A stretch of 13,637 nt of DNA from Actinomycetes bacterium (GCA_029778515.1 JAKOQD010000248.1:1-13637); one strand, 5' to 3'; counted from the first letter of the stretch, positions 1-6,808 are shown. The notes: generated from the sequence alone by a model not told the origin. A program made the numbers and translations.

Positions 1-131
1 CAGGTGCCGCTGGCGGTCAGGCCGTGCCGTTCGAAGGTGTCGTCCTCGAGGTCCTGCAGGCTGGAGATGATCTCCTGCAGGTCCATGACGGCGTCGATGT
101 CCAGGTAGTGGTCGCTGCTCACGGGACTCAT
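1..131 (-). CDS. hypothetical protein, N-terminal fragment (runs off left edge)
   Basis: The minus strand from the ATG at 129-131 is open to the window edge, giving 43 residues that begin MSPVSSDHYLDIDAVMDL. The visible part is acidic and probably helical (DLQEIISSLQDLEDD). I do not recognise a family. An in-frame TGA lies upstream at 177-179; the only other upstream candidate start is a GTG near 160, at the border of repeat family C. No clear Shine-Dalgarno sequence precedes the ATG, so the start is uncertain, and the internal ATG at residue 16 is an alternative. It is co-directional with the TetR gene ending at 317, but a 185-bp repeat-bearing gap argues against the same operon. The coding call rests on codon use and the lack of stops. 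Confidence 0.55.
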   Translation of the reverse strand, partial: MSPVSSDHYLDIDAVMDLQEIISSLQDLEDDTFERHGLTASGT

Positions 132-160
132 TCTGGCGGGCCGGGTCTGCGACTGCAGCA

Positions 161-202
161 CGATGTGCCCGAGGCGTCACTTTGTGGTCGCTTAGGCACA
201 TC
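161..202. repeat. family C intergenic repeat, copy 1 (42 bp, inverted ends)
   Basis: The unit starts with cgatgtgcc and ends with ggcacatc, so its 8-bp termini are inverted copies of each other. It matches 223-264 at 33 of 42 positions with no gap, including the inner gtggtc. It sits in the gap between the TetR gene and the left-edge gene. Confidence 0.7.
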
Positions 203-222
203 ATTGGGCCAGAGCTTTACGA

Positions 223-264
223 CGATGTGCCTGTGGCGCCAGTAAGTGGTCTCTGTGGCACATC
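223..264. repeat. family C intergenic repeat, copy 2 (42 bp, inverted ends)
   Basis: Same length and same gatgtgcc/ggcacatc inverted termini as copy 1, 20 bp away in the same orientation. Differences are scattered single bases, as in an ageing repeat rather than a fresh duplication. Confidence 0.7.
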
Positions 265-275
265 CGTACGCTGAA

Positions 276-301
276 GACGATGGACAAGTGCCTGTGGCAC
301 C
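276..301. repeat. family C repeat, partial third copy with small hairpin
   Basis: Bases 288-301 (gtgcctgtggcacc) match 227-240 of copy 2 at 13 of 14 positions. They also form a perfect 5-bp hairpin, gtgcc-tgt-ggcac, at 288-300. Only one half of the 42-bp unit is recognisable. It lies 16 bp past the TetR stop codon and could also act as a weak 3' hairpin. Confidence 0.5.
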
Positions 302-316
302 TTCTTGTGCTGGCGT

Positions 317-901
317 TCAGCCCAGTTCACCGGTCAGGTAGCGCTGCACTGTCGCGCCGACATCGGCGACCAACTCCTCCTCGGTGAGCCCGACCATCTC
401 GGGAATCGCCAGGAAGTAGCGGGTCATCGCCAGCCCCGCCATCTGGCTGATCACCAGCGCCGAGCGTCGCTGCGGCTGGTCGATGACCAGGCTTGCGACA
501 ACAGGCTGCACGCTGTCATGCAGCGTGCGTGTCAAGGCCTTTCGGGCGATCTCGTGGGAGGCCGCTGTCCGCAGCATGCCCAGTATGTATTCGCGGACCT
601 CCGGCCGCTCCCAGACCGACAGCAACACCCGCACAAAGGCGGCCCCACGCTGGTCGGCGGGAAGCCCGGAGATGCCCGCCGTGACCTGTGCCGGGTCGAG
701 CGGCAAGCGCAGCGCCTCGACGAGCAGATCCTGCTTGCTGCCGAAGTAGTGCACGATCAACGCGGGGTCCACGCCGGCATCCCGCGCGATGGCGCGCATG
801 CTGGCCCGCTCGTACCCCTGCTCGGCGAACAGTCGGCGGGCACTGTCCAATATGGTCTGCCGGGTGTTCTCGTCGCCGGGCCGCCGGCCGCGTGGACTCA
901 C
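317..901 (-). CDS. TetR/AcrR-family transcriptional regulator
   Basis: This 194-residue protein has the usual length of the TetR family. An N-terminal helix-turn-helix spans about residues 15-60, with the motifs TRQTILDSARRLFAEQGY, MRAIARDAGV and VHYFGSKQDLL. A helical ligand-binding domain follows. The start is the GTG at 899-901, which shares GTGA with the TGA stop of the upstream ATPase gene; an open frame continues further upstream only as the shadow of that ATPase gene. The gene is last in a four-gene operon with an ABC-2 permease and two ATPases, so it most likely senses an exported compound and represses the operon. That role is inferred. E. coli cecR (ybiH) neighbours ybhFSR in a similar way. 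Confidence 0.93.
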   Translation of the reverse strand: MSPRGRRPGDENTRQTILDSARRLFAEQGYERASMRAIARDAGVDPALIVHYFGSKQDLLVEALRLPLDPAQVTAGISGLPADQRGAAFVRVLLSVWERPEVREYILGMLRTAASHEIARKALTRTLHDSVQPVVASLVIDQPQRRSALVISQMAGLAMTRYFLAIPEMVGLTEEELVADVGATVQRYLTGELG

Positions 902-1752
902 GATGTGGCCAGGGCGGTCATGCGCTCTTCGATAGTTGCGGGCACGTCCGTCAGGGTGGCCTCGAGCCCGGCACTGGCGAGCACGTCGCGCAGCCGCTGG
1001 GGATCGGGATCGACCACCCGCACGTCGCGCCCCGCCAGGTTGACGCCGAATCCGGCCCCTGTCAGCACCTCGAAGGTCCGCGCCCAATCCTGGCCGCGCA
1101 CGGCCACGGTGCGAGTGCCGTCCACGATGTCGGCCTCGGTGCCGGTGGCGACCAGGCGGCCCTCGGACATCAGCAACAGCCGGTCGCACTGGCGCGCTTC
1201 CTGCATGTAATGCGTGGTGACGAGCACGCCGACGCCGCGACTTGACTCCGCGCGAATGCGATCCCACAACCGTGCCCGGGACAGCGGTTCTACTCCCGAC
1301 GTCGGCTCGTCCAGAACGAGGACATCCGGGGCGTGCTGCAACGCGCAGAGGAAGGCAACCTGCCGGCGCAAACCCAGTGGCAGCCCGCCGACCAAAGTGT
1401 CCGCATCGTCGGCCAGCACCGGCGGCAGCTCAGCGGGTTGGCATCCGAAGGCCTGTGCCGCGAACGCGAGGTTCTCGCCGACCGTGAGTTCGGCGTACAG
1501 ACCCAATCCCTGCGGCACGTACCCGAGCTTGCGGCGGCCCACACGATTCGGCGGGCTCCCGGCGAGCAGGGCTTGGCCCGTACTCGGACGCAAGAGCCCA
1601 AGCAGCATGCGGATGGTGGTCGTCTTGCCGGCGCCGTTCGCCCCGAGCAGCCCGACGACCTCGCCAGGTCCGACCTTGAAGCTCACGTCGTCGACCGCCG
1701 TGAAGCTGCCGAACGACCTCGTCAGGTTGCGCGCTTCGAGCAAGGTGTTCAT
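898..1752 (-). CDS. ABC transporter ATP-binding protein (YbhF C-terminal-half type)
   Basis: A 284-residue ATPase of the drug/ABC-2 export class. Walker A is GANGAGKTTT (about 37-46), the Q-loop Gln is Q81, Walker B is VLVLDEP ending at residue 150 with E149, and the switch histidine is H181 in TTHYMQEA. The signature is not LSGGQ but GGLPLGLRRQ (about 122-131), a form I associate with the second ATPase half of YbhF-like proteins. A C-terminal extension of about 75 residues is typical for this class. The ATG at 1750-1752 overlaps the TGA of the preceding ATPase gene (ATGA), and its own TGA overlaps the TetR start. It is expected to pair with the 1749-2549 product on the permease. Substrate unknown. 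Confidence 0.94.
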   Translation of the reverse strand: MNTLLEARNLTRSFGSFTAVDDVSFKVGPGEVVGLLGANGAGKTTTIRMLLGLLRPSTGQALLAGSPPNRVGRRKLGYVPQGLGLYAELTVGENLAFAAQAFGCQPAELPPVLADDADTLVGGLPLGLRRQVAFLCALQHAPDVLVLDEPTSGVEPLSRARLWDRIRAESSRGVGVLVTTHYMQEARQCDRLLLMSEGRLVATGTEADIVDGTRTVAVRGQDWARTFEVLTGAGFGVNLAGRDVRVVDPDPQRLRDVLASAGLEATLTDVPATIEERMTALATS

Positions 1753-2549
1753 GACTGCACCCGCAGGGCGGCAACGATGCTCACGTCCTCCAGCGTCAGG
1801 TGCGCGGGCGTGGTGTCGGCGGGCGCGCCGTCGGGCCACCATTGCCTGTACAACTCGCCACTGCGCCAGGCCAGCTCCGGTCGGGAAGGTTCGGCCGTCA
1901 ATGTGACCTGTCCAGGGCAGGAGGCGATGAGCTCATCGGCCGTACCTGCGAGCAGTTGCCGTCCCTGCTCCAGCAGCACGACCCAGCCCGCACGTTCGGC
2001 CTCGTCCATGTAGGTGGTGCTGAGCACCACGGCCGTGCCGGTGGCCGCCGCCTCGCTGATCAGCCGCCACAGTTCCACACGGCTGACCGGGTCGACGCCG
2101 GTGCTCGGTTCGTCGAGAACCAGCAGGCGCGGCTCGTGCAGGATCGCCAGGCAGAAACCCAGCTTCTGCCGCATCCCCCCGGACAGTTGCCCGGCGAGCC
2201 GGTCCCGAGCCTCGCTCAGTCCAGCACGGCCGAGCACCTCGTCGGCCCGCTCCTGCAGCGCCGATCCGGACAGACCGTAGGAACCACCGATGAACGTGAC
2301 GTTCTCGTCCACGGTCAGATCTGCCCAACTACCCGCGCCGGAGGGCATGTAGCCAACGTCTTCACGAGGCACCCGGTCGACGCTGCCGGCGTCGGGCAGC
2401 ACCAGCCCGACCATCGCTTCCAGCAGTGTCGTCTTGCCGGCTCCATCGCCACCCACGATCGCGGTGATCCGGCCCCCCGGGGTTTCCACTGTGACGTCGT
2501 CGAGGGCAAGCACGTGACCGCGTTTGACCGTGAGTTGCTGCACGCTCAT
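1749..2549 (-). CDS. ABC transporter ATP-binding protein (YbhF N-terminal-half type)
   Basis: A 266-residue ATPase with Walker A GGDGAGKTTL (33-42), canonical signature QLSGGMRQKL (121-130) and Walker B LLVLDEP with E147. Two conserved positions are altered: the Q-loop glutamine is a serine (GYMPS, S70) and the switch histidine is a tyrosine (STTYMDEAER, Y180). These losses complement those of the 898-1752 product, which keeps Gln and His but lacks LSGGQ. This suggests a heterodimer with one consensus and one degenerate ATP site. The ATG at 2547-2549 overlaps the permease stop (ATGA), and the stop overlaps the next ATPase start, so all are probably translationally coupled. Confidence 0.93.
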   Translation of the reverse strand: MSVQQLTVKRGHVLALDDVTVETPGGRITAIVGGDGAGKTTLLEAMVGLVLPDAGSVDRVPREDVGYMPSGAGSWADLTVDENVTFIGGSYGLSGSALQERADEVLGRAGLSEARDRLAGQLSGGMRQKLGFCLAILHEPRLLVLDEPSTGVDPVSRVELWRLISEAAATGTAVVLSTTYMDEAERAGWVVLLEQGRQLLAGTADELIASCPGQVTLTAEPSRPELAWRSGELYRQWWPDGAPADTTPAHLTLEDVSIVAALRVQS

Positions 2550-3589
2550 GCCGCGACCTTGGACCGCTTGTCGCCGGGTGCCAGGTTGCGCCGGAAGCGC
2601 AGCACCGCGCCGGTGAACACGATCACGGCCATGATGGCCAGCATCAGCAGTGGGAACCACAGGCTGTCCAGTGGGGCGCCGCGCAGCATGACCCCTTGCG
2701 AGATCATCGTGAAGTACGTGAGCGGCAGGAAGTAGCTGATCCAGCGCACGGTCCACGGGATCGCCTCCAGCGGGAAGATCATGCCCGAGAGCAGGATCTG
2801 CGGGAGCAAGAAGAAGAACGCGGTCTGGATGGCCTGACCCACGTTCTGCGAGATCGTCGAGATGAAGACGCCGAGACCGAGCACGACGAACAGGAACAGC
2901 GCGGCGCCAAGGGCGAACACTAGGACGTTGCCGTTGAACGGCACGTCGAACAGCAGCATCCCGAGGACCGTGACCACCACCATGTCCAAAGACGCCAGCA
3001 TGAAGTAGGGCAGGATCTTGCCGAGGATCACGGTGCTGGGCTTGATCGGCATGACCGCCAGTTGTTCGATCGTGCCGGTCTGCTTCTCCTTGACCATCCC
3101 GATGCTTGTGATGATCGTGCCGATGAACGTGAGGATCAGCCCGATGATCGCCGGCACCATCACCCAGCTCGTCTTGAGCTCGGGGTTGAACAGCACCTGC
3201 GTCTGGACCTTGTCACCGAAGCGGTTGAAAACCGCCACCGCACTTTGCGCCGTGAAGAGCGAGGAGCCGTCGATGTAGGCGACGACCGGCTGGCTGCCGG
3301 TCAGGATCGCGACGTCGACCTCGTTGCGTTGCAGCATGTTCTCGGCGGTGGCCGCGTCGCCGGTGGTGTTCACCTCGGTGACGTCGAACGGCGCCTGCGG
3401 GACGCTGGTGACCAGCGCGGCGGCTTGGTCGGCTTGTGGACCGAGGGTCGCCGTGGGGATCTCGTCGACGGAGAAGTTGGCGGCGTAGCCGAACACAACC
3501 AGCAGCAGGATCGGCATCGCGATGAGCATGCCCATGGTGCGCCTGTCGCGGCGCAGTTCGCGGAACTCCTTGAGAATCATCGCTCGCAT
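2546..3589 (-). CDS. ABC-2 type transporter permease
   Basis: This 347-residue membrane protein has the ABC-2 permease layout. It has a cytoplasmic N-terminus (MILKEFRELRRDRRT), a first membrane helix at about 20-38, a large extracytoplasmic loop at about 40-140, and a cluster of about five helices (about 142-165, 190-213, 222-246, 255-272, 311-331). The hallmark cytoplasmic motif KEKQTGTIEQLAVMP is at 167-181. It is first in the operon with two ATPases and TetR. Only one permease gene is present, whereas ybhSR has two, so a homodimer is likely. There is no HlyD-type adaptor, as expected without an outer membrane. ATG at 3587-3589 is chosen; a second in-frame ATG at 3578-3580 is possible. Exported substrate unknown. 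Confidence 0.93.
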   Translation of the reverse strand: MRAMILKEFRELRRDRRTMGMLIAMPILLLVVFGYAANFSVDEIPTATLGPQADQAAALVTSVPQAPFDVTEVNTTGDAATAENMLQRNEVDVAILTGSQPVVAYIDGSSLFTAQSAVAVFNRFGDKVQTQVLFNPELKTSWVMVPAIIGLILTFIGTIITSIGMVKEKQTGTIEQLAVMPIKPSTVILGKILPYFMLASLDMVVVTVLGMLLFDVPFNGNVLVFALGAALFLFVVLGLGVFISTISQNVGQAIQTAFFFLLPQILLSGMIFPLEAIPWTVRWISYFLPLTYFTMISQGVMLRGAPLDSLWFPLLMLAIMAVIVFTGAVLRFRRNLAPGDKRSKVAA

Positions 3590-3603
3590 GGGGCAAGCCT
3601 AAC

Positions 3604-3617
3604 TCAACGAGTGTTGA
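3604..3617. promoter_or_regulatory. candidate operator upstream of exporter operon
   Basis: The sequence tcaac-gagt-gttga is a 14-bp imperfect palindrome with perfect 5-bp arms, ending 15 bp before the permease ATG. On the minus strand taggct (TANNNT, a -10 type) lies between it and the start. Position and symmetry fit a TetR-family operator, but binding is not shown by the sequence. Confidence 0.3.
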
Positions 3618-3674
3618 ATTGCGCCTTGTACCTGTTGAGGCTGTTGCTAATGGGCCAGCCGGGCACTGTCGGGG

Positions 3675-3719
3675 TTCTGGTCATGAAGCGGTCATGCAGT
3701 GGCGGGATAGTGACCAGAA
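3675..3719. promoter_or_regulatory. 9-bp inverted repeat with paired ggtcatg direct repeats
   Basis: Perfect arms ttctggtca (3675-3683) and tgaccagaa (3711-3719) enclose 27 bp. Inside and across the left arm, ggtcatg occurs at 3679-3685 and 3690-3696, 11 bp apart, about one helical turn. It lies about 90-130 bp upstream of the permease start, so it could be a regulator site or an RNA hairpin in a leader. No known binding motif is recognised. Confidence 0.35.
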
Positions 3720-3763
3720 ACCCACCGCACCCCAGCCGAGACTGCGCAAGACCCTCCGTTTCC

Positions 3764-3791
3764 GGCGAGGATTCACGAAGGTGGCGAAGAT
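3764..3791. repeat. family B intergenic repeat, single copy
   Basis: The stretch ggcgaggattcacgaaggtggcgaagat is, on the opposite strand, a 22-of-27 match to 5911-5937 in the gap between the dimethylformamidase-like gene and the HAD gene. It holds two direct copies of gcgaRgat. It lies 15 bp past the DUF2505 stop codon. Confidence 0.55.
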
Positions 3792-3806
3792 GTCCCGCTG
3801 CGGCCC

Positions 3807-4295
3807 TCAGCTCTCCCGGTTGGCCACCCGCGCCTGCACGGAAAGGATCCATCCCACCAGGTCCTTGTTGATCATGGACTCCACCTTGCCGCCCAACGGC
3901 CAGGGCACCCCGTGCGTGCGAGTCTCGGTGACCACCAGGTACTCGACGTCGTCGCCGTTCTGCCGCAGTGTGGCCGTCCCGGTGCACGTAGCAGCCGGGC
4001 GGCCGTCGAGTTCGACTTTGATGTCGCCGGCGGCAGCATCGGTTTGCCAGGCCTGCCACCAGTTCAAGTGCACCTCCTGCGGCAGGAACTTCTGGGCCAG
4101 CGCCGGGATCCCCGCCTTGTCGGTGCGGAACGCCCATGGCATGGATGCTTCCACCGAGCCGTCGTTGCGCGTGATGTCGATGTCGCCGGCGGTCACTCCG
4201 ACCTCGCCCGCAAACGCTTCCAGAAAGGCGTGCTCGCTGAGCAGCTTCTGGACGGCCTCGACGGTGGTGGACTCGATCACGGCACGGTGTTCCAT
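3807..4295 (-). CDS. DUF2505 domain-containing protein
   Basis: A 162-residue protein starting MEHRAVIESTTVEAVQKLL. The pattern resembles DUF2505, a family found in actinobacteria and, as far as I recall, related to SRPBCC/Bet v 1-like lipid-binding folds: an opening strand, a helix, an alternating strand region with a Trp-rich stretch (LNWWQAW, 77-83), then a C-terminal amphipathic helix starting GKVESMINKDLVGWI (136-150). There is no signal peptide or membrane segment, so it is probably cytoplasmic. Function unknown. ATG at 4293-4295 is chosen because the longer open frame upstream runs antisense to the plus-strand lipoprotein gene, whose GTG is 60 bp away. A 217-bp gap separates it from the exporter operon. 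Confidence 0.85.
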   Translation of the reverse strand: MEHRAVIESTTVEAVQKLLSEHAFLEAFAGEVGVTAGDIDITRNDGSVEASMPWAFRTDKAGIPALAQKFLPQEVHLNWWQAWQTDAAAGDIKVELDGRPAATCTGTATLRQNGDDVEYLVVTETRTHGVPWPLGGKVESMINKDLVGWILSVQARVANRES

Positions 4296-4331
4296 GTGCC
4301 GATTGTGCGCGGGTCGGGCCGTGGGGCGCCA

Positions 4332-4346
4332 CTCGCGCAATGCGAG
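4332..4346. promoter_or_regulatory. small palindrome in divergent promoter region
   Basis: The sequence ctcgc-gcaat-gcgag has perfect 5-bp arms. It sits between the divergent DUF2505 ATG (4295) and the lipoprotein GTG (4356), 9 bp before the latter. It could be an operator or a hairpin over the weak ribosome-binding region. The gap is only 60 bp, so the two promoters must overlap this site or the flanking genes. Confidence 0.25.
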
Positions 4347-4355
4347 CATGGTCGG

Positions 4356-5804
4356 GTGGATCTGAGCCGCCGCCATTTCCTGCTCGCCGGAGCCGGCCTG
4401 ACGACGGCCGCGTGCGCTGCCACCCAGACCGCGCCGAGCCCGCCGAACACGCCACAGCGGGTGAGCCCCTCCGCGACGCCAGCGGAGACGCCGACCGACC
4501 GCTGGCGGGCTGGGAAAGTGGCCCCCGCGGCGCTGCTGTCGGCCTACGCCAACGACAGCATCAAGGCCGGCGATCCCTTGCAGCTGCACGTCTCGGCAGC
4601 CAAGCCCTGGGTCGCCTCGGTTTACCGGATCGGCCATTTCGGCGGCAAAGGCGGGACGAAGGTCGCGGAGACCGCCGGCAGCAAAAAGCAGTTCAGCAAT
4701 GAAGCGCCAGACCCGCAGACCCGCGCGGTTGTGGCCGGGTGGCCGGTCGTCGCTGAAGTCGACACCACGGGTTGGCGATCCGGCCTGTACACGGTCGTGG
4801 TCCGTTCCGAGGACGGCGGCACGAACATCCCGTTCGTCGTCCGGCCGGAATCCGCGCAGGGCAAGGTCGCGATCCTGTCGTGCAGCATGACCTGGCAGGC
4901 CTACAACGTCTGGGGTGGCCGAAGCCTGTACCGAAGCACAGGTGGAGACTTCGCGGGCCGTTCCTACGCCGTCAGTTACGACCGGCCGTACGACCACGCA
5001 TTGTGGGGAGCGCCGATTGCCATGGGCTACGACGTTCCGGTGGCGCGCTTCGCCGACGAGGTCGGCATCGACCATGTGTGGTTCAGCAACGCCGACATCG
5101 CGCGCGATCCCTCCCTGCTCGACGGGGTGAAGGCGGTGGTCTCGACCGGCCATGACGAGTACTGGCCGGCTTCCTACCGGCAGGCGCTGATCGACGCCCG
5201 GGACGCCGGCGCCGGACTGGCGTTCATGGGCGCCAACGCCGGGTACTGGCGCGTGGACCTGCGAGACGATGCCGTCTACTGCGCGAAGGACGCGGCCATC
5301 CAGCCCAAGAACATCCGCTGGCGCGACCAGGGCAAGCCGGAGTCGGGGATCGTCGGGATGCTGTACGACGCGTTCCCGGTCGCCGGACCCATGGTGATCC
5401 GGGAGCCGGATTTCGCGCTGTTCGACGGCATCAAGCTGGCAAAGGGCTCGGCCTTCCCGGGGCTGGTCGGGACCGAGTCCGACCGGTACTACCCGCAGCC
5501 ACCGACGCCTGAGCAGATCGAGGTACCCACGCTGTCGCCGGTGGATTGCCGCGGCAAGCAGACCTGGTCGACGATGACGTACTACAGCACGGACTCCGGG
5601 GCCCGGGTGTGGGCATCCGGGACGATGAACTGGACCCGGTCGTTGAACGGCCCGAACCGTGCGAAGGGGATCACGCCCGCGAGCAGCGACTTCAGCCGCG
5701 CGGTGACGGCGAATCTGCTCGAGGGCCTGGCCGATGGATCGCTACCGCCGGCCCGCCGCGATGTGCCGGATCTGCCGGACTACAACACCTCGGGCTCGGC
5801 CTGA
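4356..5804 (+). CDS. Tat-exported lipoprotein with N,N-dimethylformamidase beta-subunit-like domain
   Basis: A 482-residue protein. The N-terminus MDLSRRHFLLAGAGLTTAAC combines a twin-arginine motif (SRRHFL, 4-9) with a lipobox ending at C20, so the product is probably folded, Tat-exported and lipid-anchored. A Pro/Thr/Ser-rich linker (about 21-48) leads to a beta-rich region (about 70-165). The rest (about 168-460) resembles the C-terminal domain of the dimethylformamidase large subunit, with TWQAYNVWGG (179-188), SYDRPY (207-212), STGHDEYW (263-270) and FMGANAGYW (290-298). Known DMFase uses a mononuclear iron held by two Tyr and one Glu; E268 with Y183 and Y208 or Y212 are candidates, which is inference. 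The substrate need not be dimethylformamide. GTG at 4356 gives the compact signal peptide; no strong Shine-Dalgarno sequence is visible. A GTG at 4305 is in frame but adds an atypical leader. Confidence 0.85.
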   Translation: MDLSRRHFLLAGAGLTTAACAATQTAPSPPNTPQRVSPSATPAETPTDRWRAGKVAPAALLSAYANDSIKAGDPLQLHVSAAKPWVASVYRIGHFGGKGGTKVAETAGSKKQFSNEAPDPQTRAVVAGWPVVAEVDTTGWRSGLYTVVVRSEDGGTNIPFVVRPESAQGKVAILSCSMTWQAYNVWGGRSLYRSTGGDFAGRSYAVSYDRPYDHALWGAPIAMGYDVPVARFADEVGIDHVWFSNADIARDPSLLDGVKAVVSTGHDEYWPASYRQALIDARDAGAGLAFMGANAGYWRVDLRDDAVYCAKDAAIQPKNIRWRDQGKPESGIVGMLYDAFPVAGPMVIREPDFALFDGIKLAKGSAFPGLVGTESDRYYPQPPTPEQIEVPTLSPVDCRGKQTWSTMTYYSTDSGARVWASGTMNWTRSLNGPNRAKGITPASSDFSRAVTANLLEGLADGSLPPARRDVPDLPDYNTSGSA

Positions 5805-5832
5805 GCCTGCCGCGTTCCCACCCGGGACCGCC

Positions 5833-5855
5833 GATCGGTGAGCACCGCGGGCGGG
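5833..5855 (+). repeat. family A intergenic repeat, copy 1 (diverged)
   Basis: Begins gatcggtgagca and continues ccgcgggcggg. The first 12 bases equal 11716-11727 exactly; the second half is diverged. It lies 28 bp past the stop of the dimethylformamidase-like gene. Confidence 0.45.
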
Positions 5856-5907
5856 CTTTCGGCGCCCTGAATGACAACGGATTGCGATTTCATCCGCCGT
5901 CGCGGGA

Positions 5908-5975
5908 GATCCTCGCCACTTCCGCAAATCCTCGCCGCAAAGAAGTGGCGCAGATCCACCGAAGTGGCGAAGATC
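5908..5975. repeat. family B repeat cluster, palindromic, between convergent genes
   Basis: The element gaagtggcgcagatc (5942-5956) recurs as gaagtggcgaagatc (5961-5975), 14 of 15 identical and in direct orientation. An inverted copy gatcctcgccacttc (5908-5922) pairs with the last one at 14 of 15 positions across a 38-bp loop. A partial inverted copy aatcctcgccgc lies at 5928-5939. The cluster ends 4 bp before the HAD stop codon, between two converging genes, so its RNA could fold on either strand and act as a bidirectional 3' structure. There is no T-run. Confidence 0.7.
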
Positions 5976-5979
5976 GCCC

Positions 5980-6735
5980 TCAGGCGAACACCCGGCGCCC
6001 AGCGGCGCCAAGGACGTTGCGGGTCAGGGCAGTGAGGCCCGACAGCGAGCGCAACTTCACCCGCGGCACCGACGACGTCTCGACCACCGGCCAACCGCGC
6101 TCCTGCGCGATCAACCGCAACTCCGGCTCCGGGTTGACCGCAACCGGATGCCCCACTGCCTCGAGCATGGGCAGGTCGCTGGCGGAATCGCTGTACGCGT
6201 AGCACGCGGCCAGGTCGTAACCCTTCTCCAGGGCGATCGCCTGCATGACCGCGACCTTGCCCTCGCCGTAGCAGAACGGGCCCTCGAGCTCACCCGTGTA
6301 GACGTCCTGCCCGTCGCGGGCGGCCGTCGTACCGATGCCGTGCTCAAGACCCGCGGTGTGCGCGAGCCGGGACACGATCTCGGTGGGGGAGGCGGAGATC
6401 ACCACGCGATCGTGGCCGAGGTCGCCGTGTTGGTCGAGCACCTGCTGCATCTGCGGGCGGATGCTCGCCACAAGGTCGTCGATGAAGTAGGGACCCAGCG
6501 CCTCCACCTTCGCGGCGGGGTGACCGGAGACCGCGCGCAGAATCCGGTCGCGGACCTCGGCGCTGCGCTCGTCGGTGGCGCCCTTGAGCAGGAAACTCAC
6601 CCCGTTGCGCAAGTCCTTGGCCAAGTCGGCCGGCGTGACGAAACCGTGCCGGAAGGCGGCCTTGGCCAGCGGGATGTTGGCCGACCCCGGGATCAGGGTG
6701 CCATCGAGGTCGAAGAATGCGGCTGTCGTACTCAT
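5980..6735 (-). CDS. HAD-IB family hydrolase (phosphoserine phosphatase-like)
   Basis: A 251-residue HAD-superfamily phosphatase with all four motifs: FFDLDGTL (D9 nucleophile, D11 acid/base), VVISASP (S114), K160 in GEGKVAV, and YSDSASDLPML (D183 and D187 for Mg2+). The helical cap between motifs I and II places it in subclass IB, near SerB-like enzymes. The exact substrate is not readable; phosphoserine is only one possibility. ATG at 6733-6735 (MSTTAAFFDLDG) is chosen because motif I should be at the extreme N-terminus; the frame is open 42 bp further up. It is divergent from the PucR-type regulator across 85 bp, and the family B repeat cluster abuts its stop codon. Confidence 0.92.
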   Translation of the reverse strand: MSTTAAFFDLDGTLIPGSANIPLAKAAFRHGFVTPADLAKDLRNGVSFLLKGATDERSAEVRDRILRAVSGHPAAKVEALGPYFIDDLVASIRPQMQQVLDQHGDLGHDRVVISASPTEIVSRLAHTAGLEHGIGTTAARDGQDVYTGELEGPFCYGEGKVAVMQAIALEKGYDLAACYAYSDSASDLPMLEAVGHPVAVNPEPELRLIAQERGWPVVETSSVPRVKLRSLSGLTALTRNVLGAAGRRVFA

Positions 6736-6808
6736 ACCACTATGGTTCCAACAAAGACGGACGCGCAAGACTCGCATCTGGCTAGACTTGAGGCCTCCTT
6801 CTTATCTC

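Noticed and set aside
161..301. CRISPR array
   Set aside because: Only two full units and a fragment, spaced 20 bp and diverged at 9 of 42 positions, with self-complementary ends and no cas genes. Real arrays have near-identical repeats and uniform spacers.
305..1210. Long plus-strand open frame opposite the TetR and ATPase genes
   Set aside because: It is antisense to two clear genes with recognised motifs. Its translation is low-complexity Arg/Pro/Ser/His with no family pattern, as expected for a GC-rich shadow.
3604..3700. Short minus-strand peptide ending near 3604 as a small gene
   Set aside because: It has no Shine-Dalgarno site, no recognisable signal and irregular codon use, and it lies within the repeat-bearing leader of the exporter operon.
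3912..4355. Upstream extension of the dimethylformamidase-like gene
   Set aside because: This part runs antisense through the DUF2505 gene and lacks any signal peptide. The Tat/lipobox signal starts exactly at the GTG of 4356.
4296..5153. Upstream extension of the DUF2505 gene
   Set aside because: The extension is antisense to the lipoprotein gene and has no family content; DUF2505 similarity begins at the ATG of 4295.
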